Positions 48,482 through 56,979 of a stretch of DNA of 64,000 bases are shown here, piece by piece. The notes under the pieces were generated by a model. That model did no database searches, was not told the DNA's origin, and was given only the letters and a program-made list of their open reading frames with translations. The first letter of the stretch is position 1. Each line of letters opens with the position of its first letter. The translations under genes were made by a program, and so were the position numbers. Source of the DNA: Burkholderiaceae bacterium (GTDB taxonomy: Bacteria > Pseudomonadota > Gammaproteobacteria > Burkholderiales > Burkholderiaceae_C); assembly GCA_017856435.1 (NCBI GenBank), contig JAFMFB010000007.1:18479-82478 (forward strand), in the 5' to 3' direction.

Positions 48482-49391
48482 GCACCACACCCCGCCGGTT
48501 GAGCAGCGCTCTGGCAGCGCGCGAGTTGGGTTCCCGACCCAGCGTCTGACTGATGTACTGGCCGGCATCGACCAATCGCTCCAGGTTGATGCCGGTCTCA
48601 ATGCCCATCCCGTGCAACATGTAGACCAGGTCTTCGGTGGCGACATTGCCAGTGGCTCCCCGGGCATAGGGACAGCCCCCCAGACCCGCCACAGAAGACT
48701 GGTAATTCCAGATTCCCATCTCCAGTGCGGCGTAGGTGTTGGCCAGAGCCTGTCCATAGGTGTCGTGAAAATGGCCGGAAATATCATCCACGGCGTAATG
48801 CTTAAGCGCCGCTTCCAGCGCGGCCTGCGTCTGCCGGGGTGTGGCAGCGCCAATAGTATCTGCCACGTCAACCCGCTGTACCCCAATCTGCCGCATCAGA
48901 CGCGCCACCAGCTGGACCCGCTCGGGCGCAACATCTCCCTCATAAGGACAGGCCATGGCACAGGAGATTGCACCCCGCACCCTGACCCCAGCCTCCAGGG
49001 CCGCCTGCACCACCGGCGCAAAACGCTCGATGCTTTCGGTAATCGAACAATTGATATTTTTCTGGCTGAACAACTCACTGGCCGCACCAAAGACCACGAT
49101 TTCATCAGGCTTGCAGCCAACGGCACCCTCCCAGCCCTTCATGTTGGGCACCAGCACCGAGTAGCGCACGCCCGACTGGCGCTCGATGCCAGCCATCACC
49201 GCAGGGGCGTCAGCCATTTGCGGTACCCATTTGGGGCTGACAAAACTGGTGACTTCGATCTCGGTCAGACCCGCCTGCTGCAAGCGATGCACCAGCCCGA
49301 TCTTCACCTCTGCAGGGACGGGCTGTTTTTCGTTCTGCAACCCGTCACGCGGTCCAACATCAATCAGTTGAACAAATTTCGGCAGTCCCAT
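48474..49391 (-). CDS. Hydroxymethylglutaryl-CoA lyase
   Basis: HMG-CoA lyase splits HMG-CoA to acetyl-CoA and acetoacetate, the last step of leucine and isovalerate breakdown. The 305-residue protein is a TIM-barrel with VGPRDGLQNEKQPV at the metal site, HFHDTYGQALANTYAA with metal histidines and the signature GLGGCPYARGATGN with the active-site cysteine. It lies 82 bases downstream of the carboxylase alpha subunit gene and is coupled to DUF1289. Confidence 0.96.
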   Translation of the reverse strand: MGLPKFVQLIDVGPRDGLQNEKQPVPAEVKIGLVHRLQQAGLTEIEVTSFVSPKWVPQMADAPAVMAGIERQSGVRYSVLVPNMKGWEGAVGCKPDEIVVFGAASELFSQKNINCSITESIERFAPVVQAALEAGVRVRGAISCAMACPYEGDVAPERVQLVARLMRQIGVQRVDVADTIGAATPRQTQAALEAALKHYAVDDISGHFHDTYGQALANTYAALEMGIWNYQSSVAGLGGCPYARGATGNVATEDLVYMLHGMGIETGINLERLVDAGQYISQTLGREPNSRAARALLNRRGVVHA

Positions 49392-49473
49392 GTCGATAAC
49401 CTTTTCAATCGTTGCCCTCAGAAGGCTTTGCCTGATGGGCGAGCCAAGCTGGCATCAAGACCCGGCAGGTGCC

Positions 49474-51552
49474 TCAGCCGGAATCTGCGGGCTTGTTGGC
49501 AAGTTTAAGCAGTTCTGCCCCCTCAGCCACCTGGTCACCAGGCTGATAAAGCAACTCGGTCACCCAGCCATCCTCTGGCGCCACAATCGTGTGCTCCATC
49601 TTCATGGCTTCCATCACGGCCAACACCTGCCCCTTGCTCACCGCTTGACCAGGCTGTACCGAGAATGAGGCCAGTTTGCCGGGCATGGGCGCCGTCAGGC
49701 CCGCACCGTTTGCCTGCGCCTGAACTTCATGCGCCAGGACATCACGAAGCAGCAGCTGGGTCGCGCCCATGGGCGTAAAGACATGGGCCACCTGCGCATG
49801 CCAGATCACCTCGGCTGTCAGCCGCATATCATCCAGGGCCAGGGCCAGGTGATCGCCTTCTGTCCGATAAGAAAAAGCCTTCGTACCCGCGTTGGTTTGC
49901 AGTTGCAAGGTACCATCCCGCTGAAATTGCAGCAGCACGGATAGAGCCTGTCCTTGAAACTCGAATTCGAAGTGGCGCTGCCCCACGCCAAATGCGCACC
50001 AGCTGTCGCGCCTGGCCCAGGGGTCAACCCAGGCCTCTTTTTTGCCATCCTGTTCTGTTCGCAGGATATCGGCCACCACCGCGGCAACCGCCCATTCAAA
50101 GCCAACCCGCTCCTGATGAAACAGCACAGCCTCTTCGCGGGGAATCAGGGCTGTGTCTAGGTTGGCCTGGGCAAACGATGGGCTTTGCAGGATATGGCGC
50201 AGAAACTGCACATTGGTGGACAGGCCCACGATGCGGGTGGCCGCCAGGGCGGCATCAAGCCGTGCCAGGGCCTGATCCCGGGTATCGCCATGCACGATCA
50301 GCTTGGCCACCATCGAGTCATAAAACGGGCTGATCACATCGCCCTGACGCACCCCGGAGTCCACCCGCACAGCCCCCAGGCTGAACTCCTGACAGGGTGG
50401 CATGACATAGGTATGCAGATGCCCGGTGGCGGGAAGAAACTGCTTGTCCGGGTTTTCTGCGCAGATCCGAGCCTCAATAGCGTGGCCGCTCATTCTGAGT
50501 TGCTCCTGCTGCAAGGGCAACGGCTCGCCGGCCGCCACCCGCAGCTGCCACTCCACCAGATCCAGTCCAGTGATGGCCTCAGTCACCGGATGCTCCACCT
50601 GCAGTCGGGTGTTCATCTCCATGAAGAAAAAGGACATATGGGTCCTATCCGGCGCAGCCTGCCCCTGGGCACCCTCTGATCTTGCGATCGGCAAACCCGA
50701 GACCTCCCCCTTTTGCTCAACGATGAATTCAACCGTACCCGCACCGACATAGCCCACCGCGCGGGCTGCGGCCACGGCCGCCAACCCCATCTGCTGGCGC
50801 ATGGCTTCACTCAGCCCGGGAGCGGGCGCTTCCTCCAGCACCTTCTGATGACGTCGTTGCACCGAGCAATCCCGCTCGAACAGGTAGACAAAATTTCCAT
50901 GCTGATCGGCAAATACCTGGATCTCGATATGACGGGGCCGCTGCACATATTTTTCGATCAGGACGGCTGCATCACCAAAGCCCTGGAGACCTTCGCGCTG
51001 GCAAGAAGCCAGGGCCGCCTCGAATTCCTCACGCCGGCTCACCACCCGCATGCCTTTGCCACCCCCCCCGGCACTGGCCTTGATGAGCACCGGGTAGCCA
51101 ATCCGGTCGGCCTCATGCAGCAGCATTCGGGCGTCCTGGTCGGCGCCGTGGTAACCCGGCACCAGCGGCACATCCGCCTGCTCCATCAGTCGCTTGGACT
51201 CAGCCTTCAGCCCCATGGCACGAATGGCTGCAGGGGGCGGGCCGACAAACACCAGACCCGCCTTCTGGCAAGCACTGGCAAAGGCCTCGTTTTCGCTGAG
51301 AAAGCCATAGCCGGGGTGTATGGCCTGCGCACCACTGGATTTGGCTGCCAGGACAATCCGCTCCCAGTTGAGGTAACTTTCAGCCGGGGTGCTGCCGCCA
51401 ATCGCAACCGCTTCATCACACAGGCTGACATGCTTGGCGTGGGCATCGACATCCGAATAGATGGCCACCGTCCTGATGCCCAGCCGCCTGGCAGTTACCG
51501 CCACCCGACAGGCAATCTCGCCCCGATTGGCGATCAGGAGTTTGCTGAACAT
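49474..51552 (-). CDS. Methylcrotonyl-CoA carboxylase alpha (biotin-containing) subunit
   Basis: This subunit carboxylates biotin with ATP and bicarbonate and carries it to the beta subunit, converting 3-methylcrotonyl-CoA to methylglutaconyl-CoA in leucine degradation. The 692-residue product starts MFSKLLIANRGEIACRV. It has the biotin carboxylase domain (1-450, with KASAGGGGKGMRVV and EMNTRLQVEHPVTE), a linker domain, and the biotinyl domain with Lys651 in EAMKMEHT. An insert near residue 290 (VSGLPIARSEGAQGQAAPD) is longer than usual. It is known as LiuD/MccA; the neighbours support it over acetyl- or propionyl-CoA carboxylases. Confidence 0.92.
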   Translation of the reverse strand: MFSKLLIANRGEIACRVAVTARRLGIRTVAIYSDVDAHAKHVSLCDEAVAIGGSTPAESYLNWERIVLAAKSSGAQAIHPGYGFLSENEAFASACQKAGLVFVGPPPAAIRAMGLKAESKRLMEQADVPLVPGYHGADQDARMLLHEADRIGYPVLIKASAGGGGKGMRVVSRREEFEAALASCQREGLQGFGDAAVLIEKYVQRPRHIEIQVFADQHGNFVYLFERDCSVQRRHQKVLEEAPAPGLSEAMRQQMGLAAVAAARAVGYVGAGTVEFIVEQKGEVSGLPIARSEGAQGQAAPDRTHMSFFFMEMNTRLQVEHPVTEAITGLDLVEWQLRVAAGEPLPLQQEQLRMSGHAIEARICAENPDKQFLPATGHLHTYVMPPCQEFSLGAVRVDSGVRQGDVISPFYDSMVAKLIVHGDTRDQALARLDAALAATRIVGLSTNVQFLRHILQSPSFAQANLDTALIPREEAVLFHQERVGFEWAVAAVVADILRTEQDGKKEAWVDPWARRDSWCAFGVGQRHFEFEFQGQALSVLLQFQRDGTLQLQTNAGTKAFSYRTEGDHLALALDDMRLTAEVIWHAQVAHVFTPMGATQLLLRDVLAHEVQAQANGAGLTAPMPGKLASFSVQPGQAVSKGQVLAVMEAMKMEHTIVAPEDGWVTELLYQPGDQVAEGAELLKLANKPADSG

Positions 51553-51664
51553 GCCGCGCCCCTCAGAAAATAAAATCTATTCAGCCATCGAACGCACAGA
51601 CGCTGGCTGGCAGTCGGGACGGCGCTCCGGCTTGTTTTCAATTGCGTGCCCGACTCGTATTCAC

Positions 51665-52444
51665 TCAGCGCCATTTGGGCTTGCGCTTTTCCAGAAAAGA
51701 CTGCAGGCCCTCCTTGCCCTCAGCGCTGCCTCGGATGTCGGCAATTCTTTGGGCTGTGTCAGAGCGCAGCGCGCTGGTGAAGGGCGCACCTGCAATATCG
51801 CGCACCAGTTTTTTGCAGGCACGCAGGGCTGCCGGGCCGTTGGCGGCCAGAGTGCTGACGATTTCGCCCACCTTGGCATCCAGCGCCAGCGGCATCACCA
51901 ATTCATGCACAAAGCCCAAGGCATGGGCCTGCTCGGCAGAAAACGGTTCGGCCGTCACCATGTAGCGACGCGCTGCCTGCTCGCCCAAGGCACGAATCAC
52001 ATACGGGCTGATGGTGGCCGGCAACAAACCCAGCCGGGCTTCGGACAGACAGAAGTTCATGGACTGCACGGCCACCAGCACATCGCACACCGCTGCCAAG
52101 CCCATGCCACCGGCATAGCAGTCACCCTGGATTCGACCCACCATGGGCACCGGGCACTGATACAGGGTCCACAGCATGTCGGCCAGCTTCTGGGCATCGG
52201 CACGGTTTTCCTCCCAGGAGTAGTCGGCCATGGCCCGCATCCAATTCAGATCGGCACCGGCACAAAAAGCGCTGCCGTGAGCCGCCAGCACAATCACCCG
52301 TAGGTCCGGGTCCTGACCCAGGGCTGTGAAGGTGTGGGTCAGCTCGGCAATGACTTCATCGTTGAAGGCATTGCGAACTTCGGGCCGGTTCAACCAGACC
52401 TCGGCGACCTGGGCAGTGGGACGGCGCAGTTCCAGAACGGGCAT
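51665..52444 (-). CDS. Enoyl-CoA hydratase/isomerase family protein, likely methylglutaconyl-CoA hydratase
   Basis: From the ATG at 52444 the product has 259 residues of the crotonase family. Key parts are LNRPEVRNAFNDEV near the N terminus, the oxyanion-hole blocks GSAFCAGADLNWM and GDCYAGGMGLAAVCD, and FCLSEARLGLLPATISPYV with the catalytic acid region. The place between the acyl-CoA dehydrogenase and the carboxylase alpha subunit suggests it hydrates 3-methylglutaconyl-CoA to HMG-CoA (LiuC role). An upstream in-frame start at 52477 overlaps the dehydrogenase and is less likely. Confidence 0.9.
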   Translation of the reverse strand: MPVLELRRPTAQVAEVWLNRPEVRNAFNDEVIAELTHTFTALGQDPDLRVIVLAAHGSAFCAGADLNWMRAMADYSWEENRADAQKLADMLWTLYQCPVPMVGRIQGDCYAGGMGLAAVCDVLVAVQSMNFCLSEARLGLLPATISPYVIRALGEQAARRYMVTAEPFSAEQAHALGFVHELVMPLALDAKVGEIVSTLAANGPAALRACKKLVRDIAGAPFTSALRSDTAQRIADIRGSAEGKEGLQSFLEKRKPKWR

Positions 52445-52473
52445 GGCTTGTTTCCAGTGTGGGGAGCCGGGCG

Positions 52474-53619
52474 TCAATAACGCTTGGCCACTTCTTCCAG
52501 CATCACCTCGGTGGCGCCGCCACCAATGGCCAGGATGCGGGCATCGCGCCAGAGGCGCTCAACGGCAGTTTCCCGGATATAGCCCATGCCACCATGGAAC
52601 TGCTGGCAAGTCTGCACCACTTCGTTGACCAGTTCGCCAGTCAGTGCCTTGAGCATGGACACCTCCTGCACGATATCCCGCTCCTGCGTCACTGACCAGG
52701 CACAGTGGTACATAAAGCTGCGCGCAGCCCGCACCTTGGCGTCGAGCATGGCGATCCGTTGGCGAATGACCTGCTTCTGCCACAACGGAGCACCAAAGGC
52801 CTGGCGCTGGCGCACATAGTCCAGGGTGTGCTTGAGGGCTTGCTGGCAATGGCCAATGGCCATGGCACCCAGAGCGATGCGTTCGGTCTGAAAATTCTTC
52901 ATCACCGAATAAAAACCCTTGCCAACCTCGCCCAGCACATGGTCAGCAGGAACGCGCACATTGTCCAGCACCAGCTCGGCAGTGTCTGAACTCAGCCAGC
53001 CACTTTTCTTGAGCGCTCGCCCCACGCTGAAGCCCGGCGTGCCCTTCTTGACAATGAACATGGTGGTGTCGCGGGCGGCGCTGCCGGTCTTGGCGGCAAT
53101 AAAGTACAGGTCGGCATGCACCCCGTTGGTGATGAACATCTTGGTGCCATTGAGCACCCAGTGGCCGCCATCCGGCCCCGCTTCGAAACGGGCGTTGGTG
53201 CGAATGCCGGCCACATCCGAGCCGGCGCCAGGCTCGGTGATACCCACCGCGGTGATGCAGCGTCCAGCCGTGATGTCGGGCATATACCGGGCCTTTTGCT
53301 GGAGATTGCCGGCGTGATGCAAGTGCGGGCTGGCCATGTCGGTATGCACCAGCACGGTAACGATGAAGCCACCAAAGGTGGATTGAGAGAGCGCCTCGGC
53401 AAATACCAGGTTGGTCAGCGCATCGGCTTCAGCCCCACCATACTGCTCCTCATACATCAAGCCAAAGAGGCCCGCTTCGCCCATGCGACGCAACACATCG
53501 CGCGGCACCATACCCTCGTCTTCCCAACTCTGCGCCACTGGCTCGACTTCGCGTTCGATAAAACGCAGCACCTGATCGCGCAGCTGCACATGCTCCGGGG
53601 TGAGGTAGATGTTTTCCAT
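52474..53619 (-). CDS. Acyl-CoA dehydrogenase of the leucine/isovalerate cluster
   Basis: Acyl-CoA dehydrogenases introduce a 2,3 double bond using FAD. The 381-residue product has the FAD-contact blocks AVGITEPGAGSDVAGIRTNA and WVLNGTKMFITNG, plus FHGGMGYIRETAVERLWRDARI. The usual catalytic glutamate late in the protein is replaced (IGGGATEV). Glu246 in FQTERIALG stands where isovaleryl-CoA and long-chain dehydrogenases place theirs. It may oxidise isovaleryl-CoA or a related branched acyl-CoA. It lies 42 bases after the carboxylase beta gene. The standard liuA-type enzyme is not seen in the window. Confidence 0.88.
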   Translation of the reverse strand: MENIYLTPEHVQLRDQVLRFIEREVEPVAQSWEDEGMVPRDVLRRMGEAGLFGLMYEEQYGGAEADALTNLVFAEALSQSTFGGFIVTVLVHTDMASPHLHHAGNLQQKARYMPDITAGRCITAVGITEPGAGSDVAGIRTNARFEAGPDGGHWVLNGTKMFITNGVHADLYFIAAKTGSAARDTTMFIVKKGTPGFSVGRALKKSGWLSSDTAELVLDNVRVPADHVLGEVGKGFYSVMKNFQTERIALGAMAIGHCQQALKHTLDYVRQRQAFGAPLWQKQVIRQRIAMLDAKVRAARSFMYHCAWSVTQERDIVQEVSMLKALTGELVNEVVQTCQQFHGGMGYIRETAVERLWRDARILAIGGGATEVMLEEVAKRY

Positions 53620-53661
53620 TCGAATGGTCCTAAAAAATAAGTTTCAGATCCGGGTTCAGCG

Positions 53662-55269
53662 TCACATGCGAAAAACGCCGAAGCGAGTCTCGCCAATGGG
53701 CGCATTCATCGAGGCTGACAGTCCCAGTGCCAGCACCCGTCGGGTATCGGCCGGGTCAATCACGCCGTCGTCCCAGAGTCGGGCGCTGGAGTAAAAGGCG
53801 CGCGACTGGTGCTCAAACTGCTCCAGGATCGGTCGCTTGATTGCCTCCTCGTCCTCAGCGGTCAGGGTCTGGCCCTTCGCTGCCAGCGCATCCTTGCGCA
53901 CTGTGGCGAGCACGCCAGCCGCCTGCTCTCCGCCCATGACGCAGATGCGTGCGTTGGGCCACATCCACAGAAAGCGCGGGCTGTAGGCGCGGCCACACAT
54001 GCCGTAATTGCCGGCCCCATAACTGCCCCCGATGATGACCGTGAACTTGGGTACCTGAACCGTGGCGACTGCGGTGACCATCTTGGCACCATGGCGCGCA
54101 ATGCCCTCGTTTTCATATTTTCTGCCGACCATAAAACCCGTGATGTTTTGCAGAAACACCAAGGGCACCTTGCGCTGGCCACACAACTCGATGAAATGGG
54201 CACCCTTCTGCGCCGATTCCGAAAAGAGTATGCCGTTGTTGGCCACAATGCCGACCGGCATGCCCTCGATATGAGCAAAGCCACAAACCAGGGTGGCACC
54301 AAAGCGCGCCTTGAATTCATGAAACTCAGAGCCATCCACAATGCGGGCAATCACCTCACGCACGTCATAGGATTTGCGGGTATCGGCAGGGACTACCCCG
54401 TGAAGCTCCTCGGGGTCATAGCGAGGCGGCATCGGTGCACGCAGCGTCAGGGGTGGGGTTTTCTGCCGGTTCAGCGCAGCCACCGCCTGTCGCGCCAATG
54501 CCAGGGCATGCAGGTCGTCGTTGGCCAGATGGTCGGCCACGCCCGATAGCCGGGTATGCGCATCACCACCGCCCAGGTCTTCCGCGCTCACCACCTCGCC
54601 GGTGGCTGCCTTCACCAGCGGTGGGCCGCCCAAAAATATCGTGCCCTGATTTTTGACAATGATGGTCTCGTCGCTCATGGCAGGCACATAGGCACCGCCT
54701 GCGGTACACGACCCCATCACCACCGCAATTTGGGCAATGCCCTGGGCACTCATATTGGCCTGATTGAAAAAAATTCGGCCAAAGTGCTCGCGATCGGGAA
54801 AGACCTCATCCTGATTGGGCAGGTTGGCACCACCAGAGTCCACCAGGTAGATACACGGCAAGTTGTTTTGCGCGGCAATTTCCTGGGCACGCAGATGTTT
54901 CTTGACAGTCATCGGGTAGTAGGTGCCGCCCTTGACCGTGGCATCGTTGCAGACAATCATGCAATCGACGCCGCTGACCCTGCCGATGCCCGCCACCAGG
55001 CCGGCACAGGGCGCTTCATCGCGGTACATCTGGAAAGCGGCCAGCGGGCTGAGTTCCAGAAAAGGTGTCCCCGGGTCCAGTAGCCGCTGGATGCGCTCAC
55101 GCGGCAGCAGCTTGCCGCGCGCCACATGCCTGGCACGCGCGGTTTCACCGCCGCCCAGCGCCATTTTCTGAACCGAGTCCCTAAGCTCCTGCACCAGCGT
55201 GCGCATGGCATCGGCGTTGGCCTGAAAGACGGCCGAGCGTGGACTGAGCTGGGTTTCCAGAATGGACAT
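53662..55269 (-). CDS. Methylcrotonyl-CoA carboxylase beta (carboxyltransferase) subunit
   Basis: This subunit transfers the carboxyl group from biotin to 3-methylcrotonyl-CoA. The 535-residue protein has paired carboxyltransferase lobes. It shows [26 protein letters not shown] in two blocks, [17 protein letters not shown], the oxyanion-forming [13 protein letters not shown], and [23 protein letters not shown] with [12 protein letters not shown]. These are typical of MccB/LiuB. It is the first gene of the cluster. No strong Shine-Dalgarno sequence precedes the ATG, which lies 17 bases from a perfect palindrome. Confidence 0.94.
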   Translation of the reverse strand: MSILETQLSPRSAVFQANADAMRTLVQELRDSVQKMALGGGETARARHVARGKLLPRERIQRLLDPGTPFLELSPLAAFQMYRDEAPCAGLVAGIGRVSGVDCMIVCNDATVKGGTYYPMTVKKHLRAQEIAAQNNLPCIYLVDSGGANLPNQDEVFPDREHFGRIFFNQANMSAQGIAQIAVVMGSCTAGGAYVPAMSDETIIVKNQGTIFLGGPPLVKAATGEVVSAEDLGGGDAHTRLSGVADHLANDDLHALALARQAVAALNRQKTPPLTLRAPMPPRYDPEELHGVVPADTRKSYDVREVIARIVDGSEFHEFKARFGATLVCGFAHIEGMPVGIVANNGILFSESAQKGAHFIELCGQRKVPLVFLQNITGFMVGRKYENEGIARHGAKMVTAVATVQVPKFTVIIGGSYGAGNYGMCGRAYSPRFLWMWPNARICVMGGEQAAGVLATVRKDALAAKGQTLTAEDEEAIKRPILEQFEHQSRAFYSSARLWDDGVIDPADTRRVLALGLSASMNAPIGETRFGVFRM

Positions 55270-55286
55270 GTCACGTATTGAGTGAG

Positions 55287-55308
55287 TTGACGTTTACGTA
55301 AACGTCAA
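55287..55308. promoter_or_regulatory. Perfect 22-bp palindrome, probable operator of the leucine cluster
   Basis: The half-site TTGACGTTTAC is followed directly by its exact reverse complement. The palindrome lies 17 bases upstream of the carboxylase beta ATG and 17 bases past the HAD gene stop. Leucine-degradation (liu) genes of proteobacteria are commonly controlled by the MerR-family repressor LiuR or TetR-family LiuQ at such sites. The match to a known motif was not checked. No second copy was noticed elsewhere in the window. Confidence 0.75.
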
Positions 55309-55325
55309 GTCAATTGTGGCAGATT

Positions 55326-55976
55326 TCAACTCAGCAGGGATGGCAGGTGGGCCATGTCATTGAATACATGGGCCACGCCGGCTGCCCGAAAGGCAGATCC
55401 ATCGCCCTCGGGCACATAGGCAAAGACCGTCGCACCCGCTGCCAGGCCGGCCGCCACGCCAGTCAGTGAATCTTCCACCACAGCACAACGGCGCGGGTCA
55501 ACCCGCAGGCCAAGTGCTGCCGCCAGATAGACATCCGGGTGGGGCTTGGATCGCGGCAATTCATGACCGCTGTAGATCTGGCCGTCAAAGTAGTCATACA
55601 GCCCCACCTTGCGCAACTGCAACTCCAGTTTGGGGCGGTCAGCACCCGAGGCACAGGCAATGCGGGCCTGCACCCGCTGGTGAATGGTGTGCACCGCCTC
55701 GTGGGCGTTGCCGATGATGCGTAGCTCTGCGTCCAGCGCCTGGTTGCGGCGCTCACGAAACCAGGCCAGCCACTCCTCGGTCAGCGCTTTGCCGGTTTCG
55801 CGTTCGATCCGCTCTTTTTCATCGCGCACCATCTTGCCGACAAAGATCTGCCAGCATTCCTGGGCACTCAGGTGCCAGCCCTGCTCGGCCAACATATCGC
55901 GCAGTACGCGGTTGGTGATGGGCTCCGAATCGACCAGCACACCATCACAGTCAAACAGCACCGCGTCAAACCTCAT
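55326..55976 (-). CDS. HAD-IA family phosphatase
   Basis: From the ATG at 55976 the product has 216 residues of the haloacid dehalogenase superfamily, which mostly hydrolyse small phosphates. The first motif FDCDGVLVDSEP contains the nucleophile aspartate and acid, motif II is ASGADRPKLEL, motif III lies near RSKPHPDVYL, and motif IV is CAVVEDSLTG. It resembles phosphoglycolate phosphatase and 6-phosphogluconate phosphatase types; the substrate is unknown. The ATG overlaps the ychJ stop by 4 bases (ATGA); a GTG two codons earlier is less likely. Confidence 0.92.
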   Translation of the reverse strand: MRFDAVLFDCDGVLVDSEPITNRVLRDMLAEQGWHLSAQECWQIFVGKMVRDEKERIERETGKALTEEWLAWFRERRNQALDAELRIIGNAHEAVHTIHQRVQARIACASGADRPKLELQLRKVGLYDYFDGQIYSGHELPRSKPHPDVYLAAALGLRVDPRRCAVVEDSLTGVAAGLAAGATVFAYVPEGDGSAFRAAGVAHVFNDMAHLPSLLS

Positions 55977-56386
55977 TTCCACTCTCCATCCACGTAGTAC
56001 CAGCGCTGCAGCCCGCCATCGGTCTCACGCACGAAGCGGCTGCGCTCGTGCAGACGCACGGCGCGGCCAGTGCGGTCGCGCTGGCGGGCGACAAATTCGA
56101 CTTCGGCATGGCTGTCGTCAAGTAGCCGATGGTCACGCACCTCCAGCCCCAGCCATTTCACGTCGTCGTCAACATTGACCTTCGACGGCCTCATGCTGGC
56201 ATGCCAGGTGGCGCGCAGATAGTCGGCCTGCGCCCGCACAAAGGCACTGTAGCGCGAGCGCATGAGCGCCTCGGCATCAGGTGCCGGGGTGTGCTGGTAG
56301 TCATCCACATAGCGACCGCAACAGAGTGCGTAAGGCAAGGAGCGACCGTTGGCATCGTGCCGACCGCATGGGCAGTCCTCAGCCAT
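55973..56386 (-). CDS. YchJ family protein (SEC-C type metal-binding)
   Basis: This 137-residue protein starts MAEDCPCGRHDANGRSLPYA and continues to CCGRYVD, a cysteine cluster like the SEC-C zinc motif, then ALMRSRYSAFVRAQADYLRATWH of the YchJ family in two parts, and SRFVRETDGGLQRWYYVDGEW at the end. The ATG at 56386 overlaps the stop of the rhodanese gene by one base (TGATG), and its own stop overlaps the HAD gene. A longer frame to 56539 is the rhodanese gene in another frame. Function is unknown. Confidence 0.9.
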   Translation of the reverse strand: MAEDCPCGRHDANGRSLPYALCCGRYVDDYQHTPAPDAEALMRSRYSAFVRAQADYLRATWHASMRPSKVNVDDDVKWLGLEVRDHRLLDDSHAEVEFVARQRDRTGRAVRLHERSRFVRETDGGLQRWYYVDGEWK

Positions 56387-56799
56387 CAGGCCTTCTTTGC
56401 CTTGCGCTGCTCCAGCGTCTCGGTCGGGCCACCGTGCCTGACCCACGCTGCATACCCACCCTCGATATGCGAGACATTGCGCATGCCCATGTCCTGCAAG
56501 GTCTTGGCCGCCAAGGCACTGCGCCAACCCGCGCCACAAAAAAGAATGAAATGTTTGCTCTCATCCGCCCACATCGGCTTGTGGTACGGCGACTCGGGAT
56601 CCACCCAGAATTCAAGCATGCAGCGCGGGGCGTGAGTGCTGCCTGTGATGGTGCCATCCTTGAGCTCACGCACATCGCGAATGTCAACGATTTGCACCGC
56701 AGGCTGGTCCAACATTGCCAACACTTCAGACACACTGCGCGTATGCACCTGGGCCATGGCCTCAGCCACAAGTTGTTGGGAGCTTTTGGTGATGGGCAT
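56386..56799 (-). CDS. Rhodanese-like domain protein, cytosolic
   Basis: From the ATG at 56799 the product has 137 residues. It is a single rhodanese domain with IVDIRDVRELKDGTI at the start and the active-site loop FCGAGWRSALAA carrying the sulfur-accepting cysteine, then HIEGGYAAWVRHGGP. It lacks a signal peptide. It is the first gene in a tightly overlapped group with ychJ and the HAD gene. Donor and acceptor of sulfur are unknown. Confidence 0.9.
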   Translation of the reverse strand: MPITKSSQQLVAEAMAQVHTRSVSEVLAMLDQPAVQIVDIRDVRELKDGTITGSTHAPRCMLEFWVDPESPYHKPMWADESKHFILFCGAGWRSALAAKTLQDMGMRNVSHIEGGYAAWVRHGGPTETLEQRKAKKA

Positions 56800-56979
56800 G
56801 GATAGGTTCTTGCAGCAAAGTTGAGTTGAATTTTCGCACGGGACTGAGCTCCATCCGATAGCGCTTGCTGGGTGCTCTCCTTCTCCTGATACCGTACCCA
56901 CCGCTGTGGGATGATCGATCCGGCCAAGCCCCTGAATGCTCTGGCGTAAACTGGCTCACAACACCAAGGGAGCAGCGCC
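56800..56979. other. Divergent intergenic region before the membrane/spermidine-synthase gene
   Basis: This 180-base gap, the second-largest kind in the window, lies between divergent start codons and must contain two promoters. A CCCAC-CGCT-GTGGG hairpin (56897-56910) is visible, without a T tract. A GGAG ribosome site lies just before the plus-strand ATG at 56980. No other structure was seen. Confidence 0.35.
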
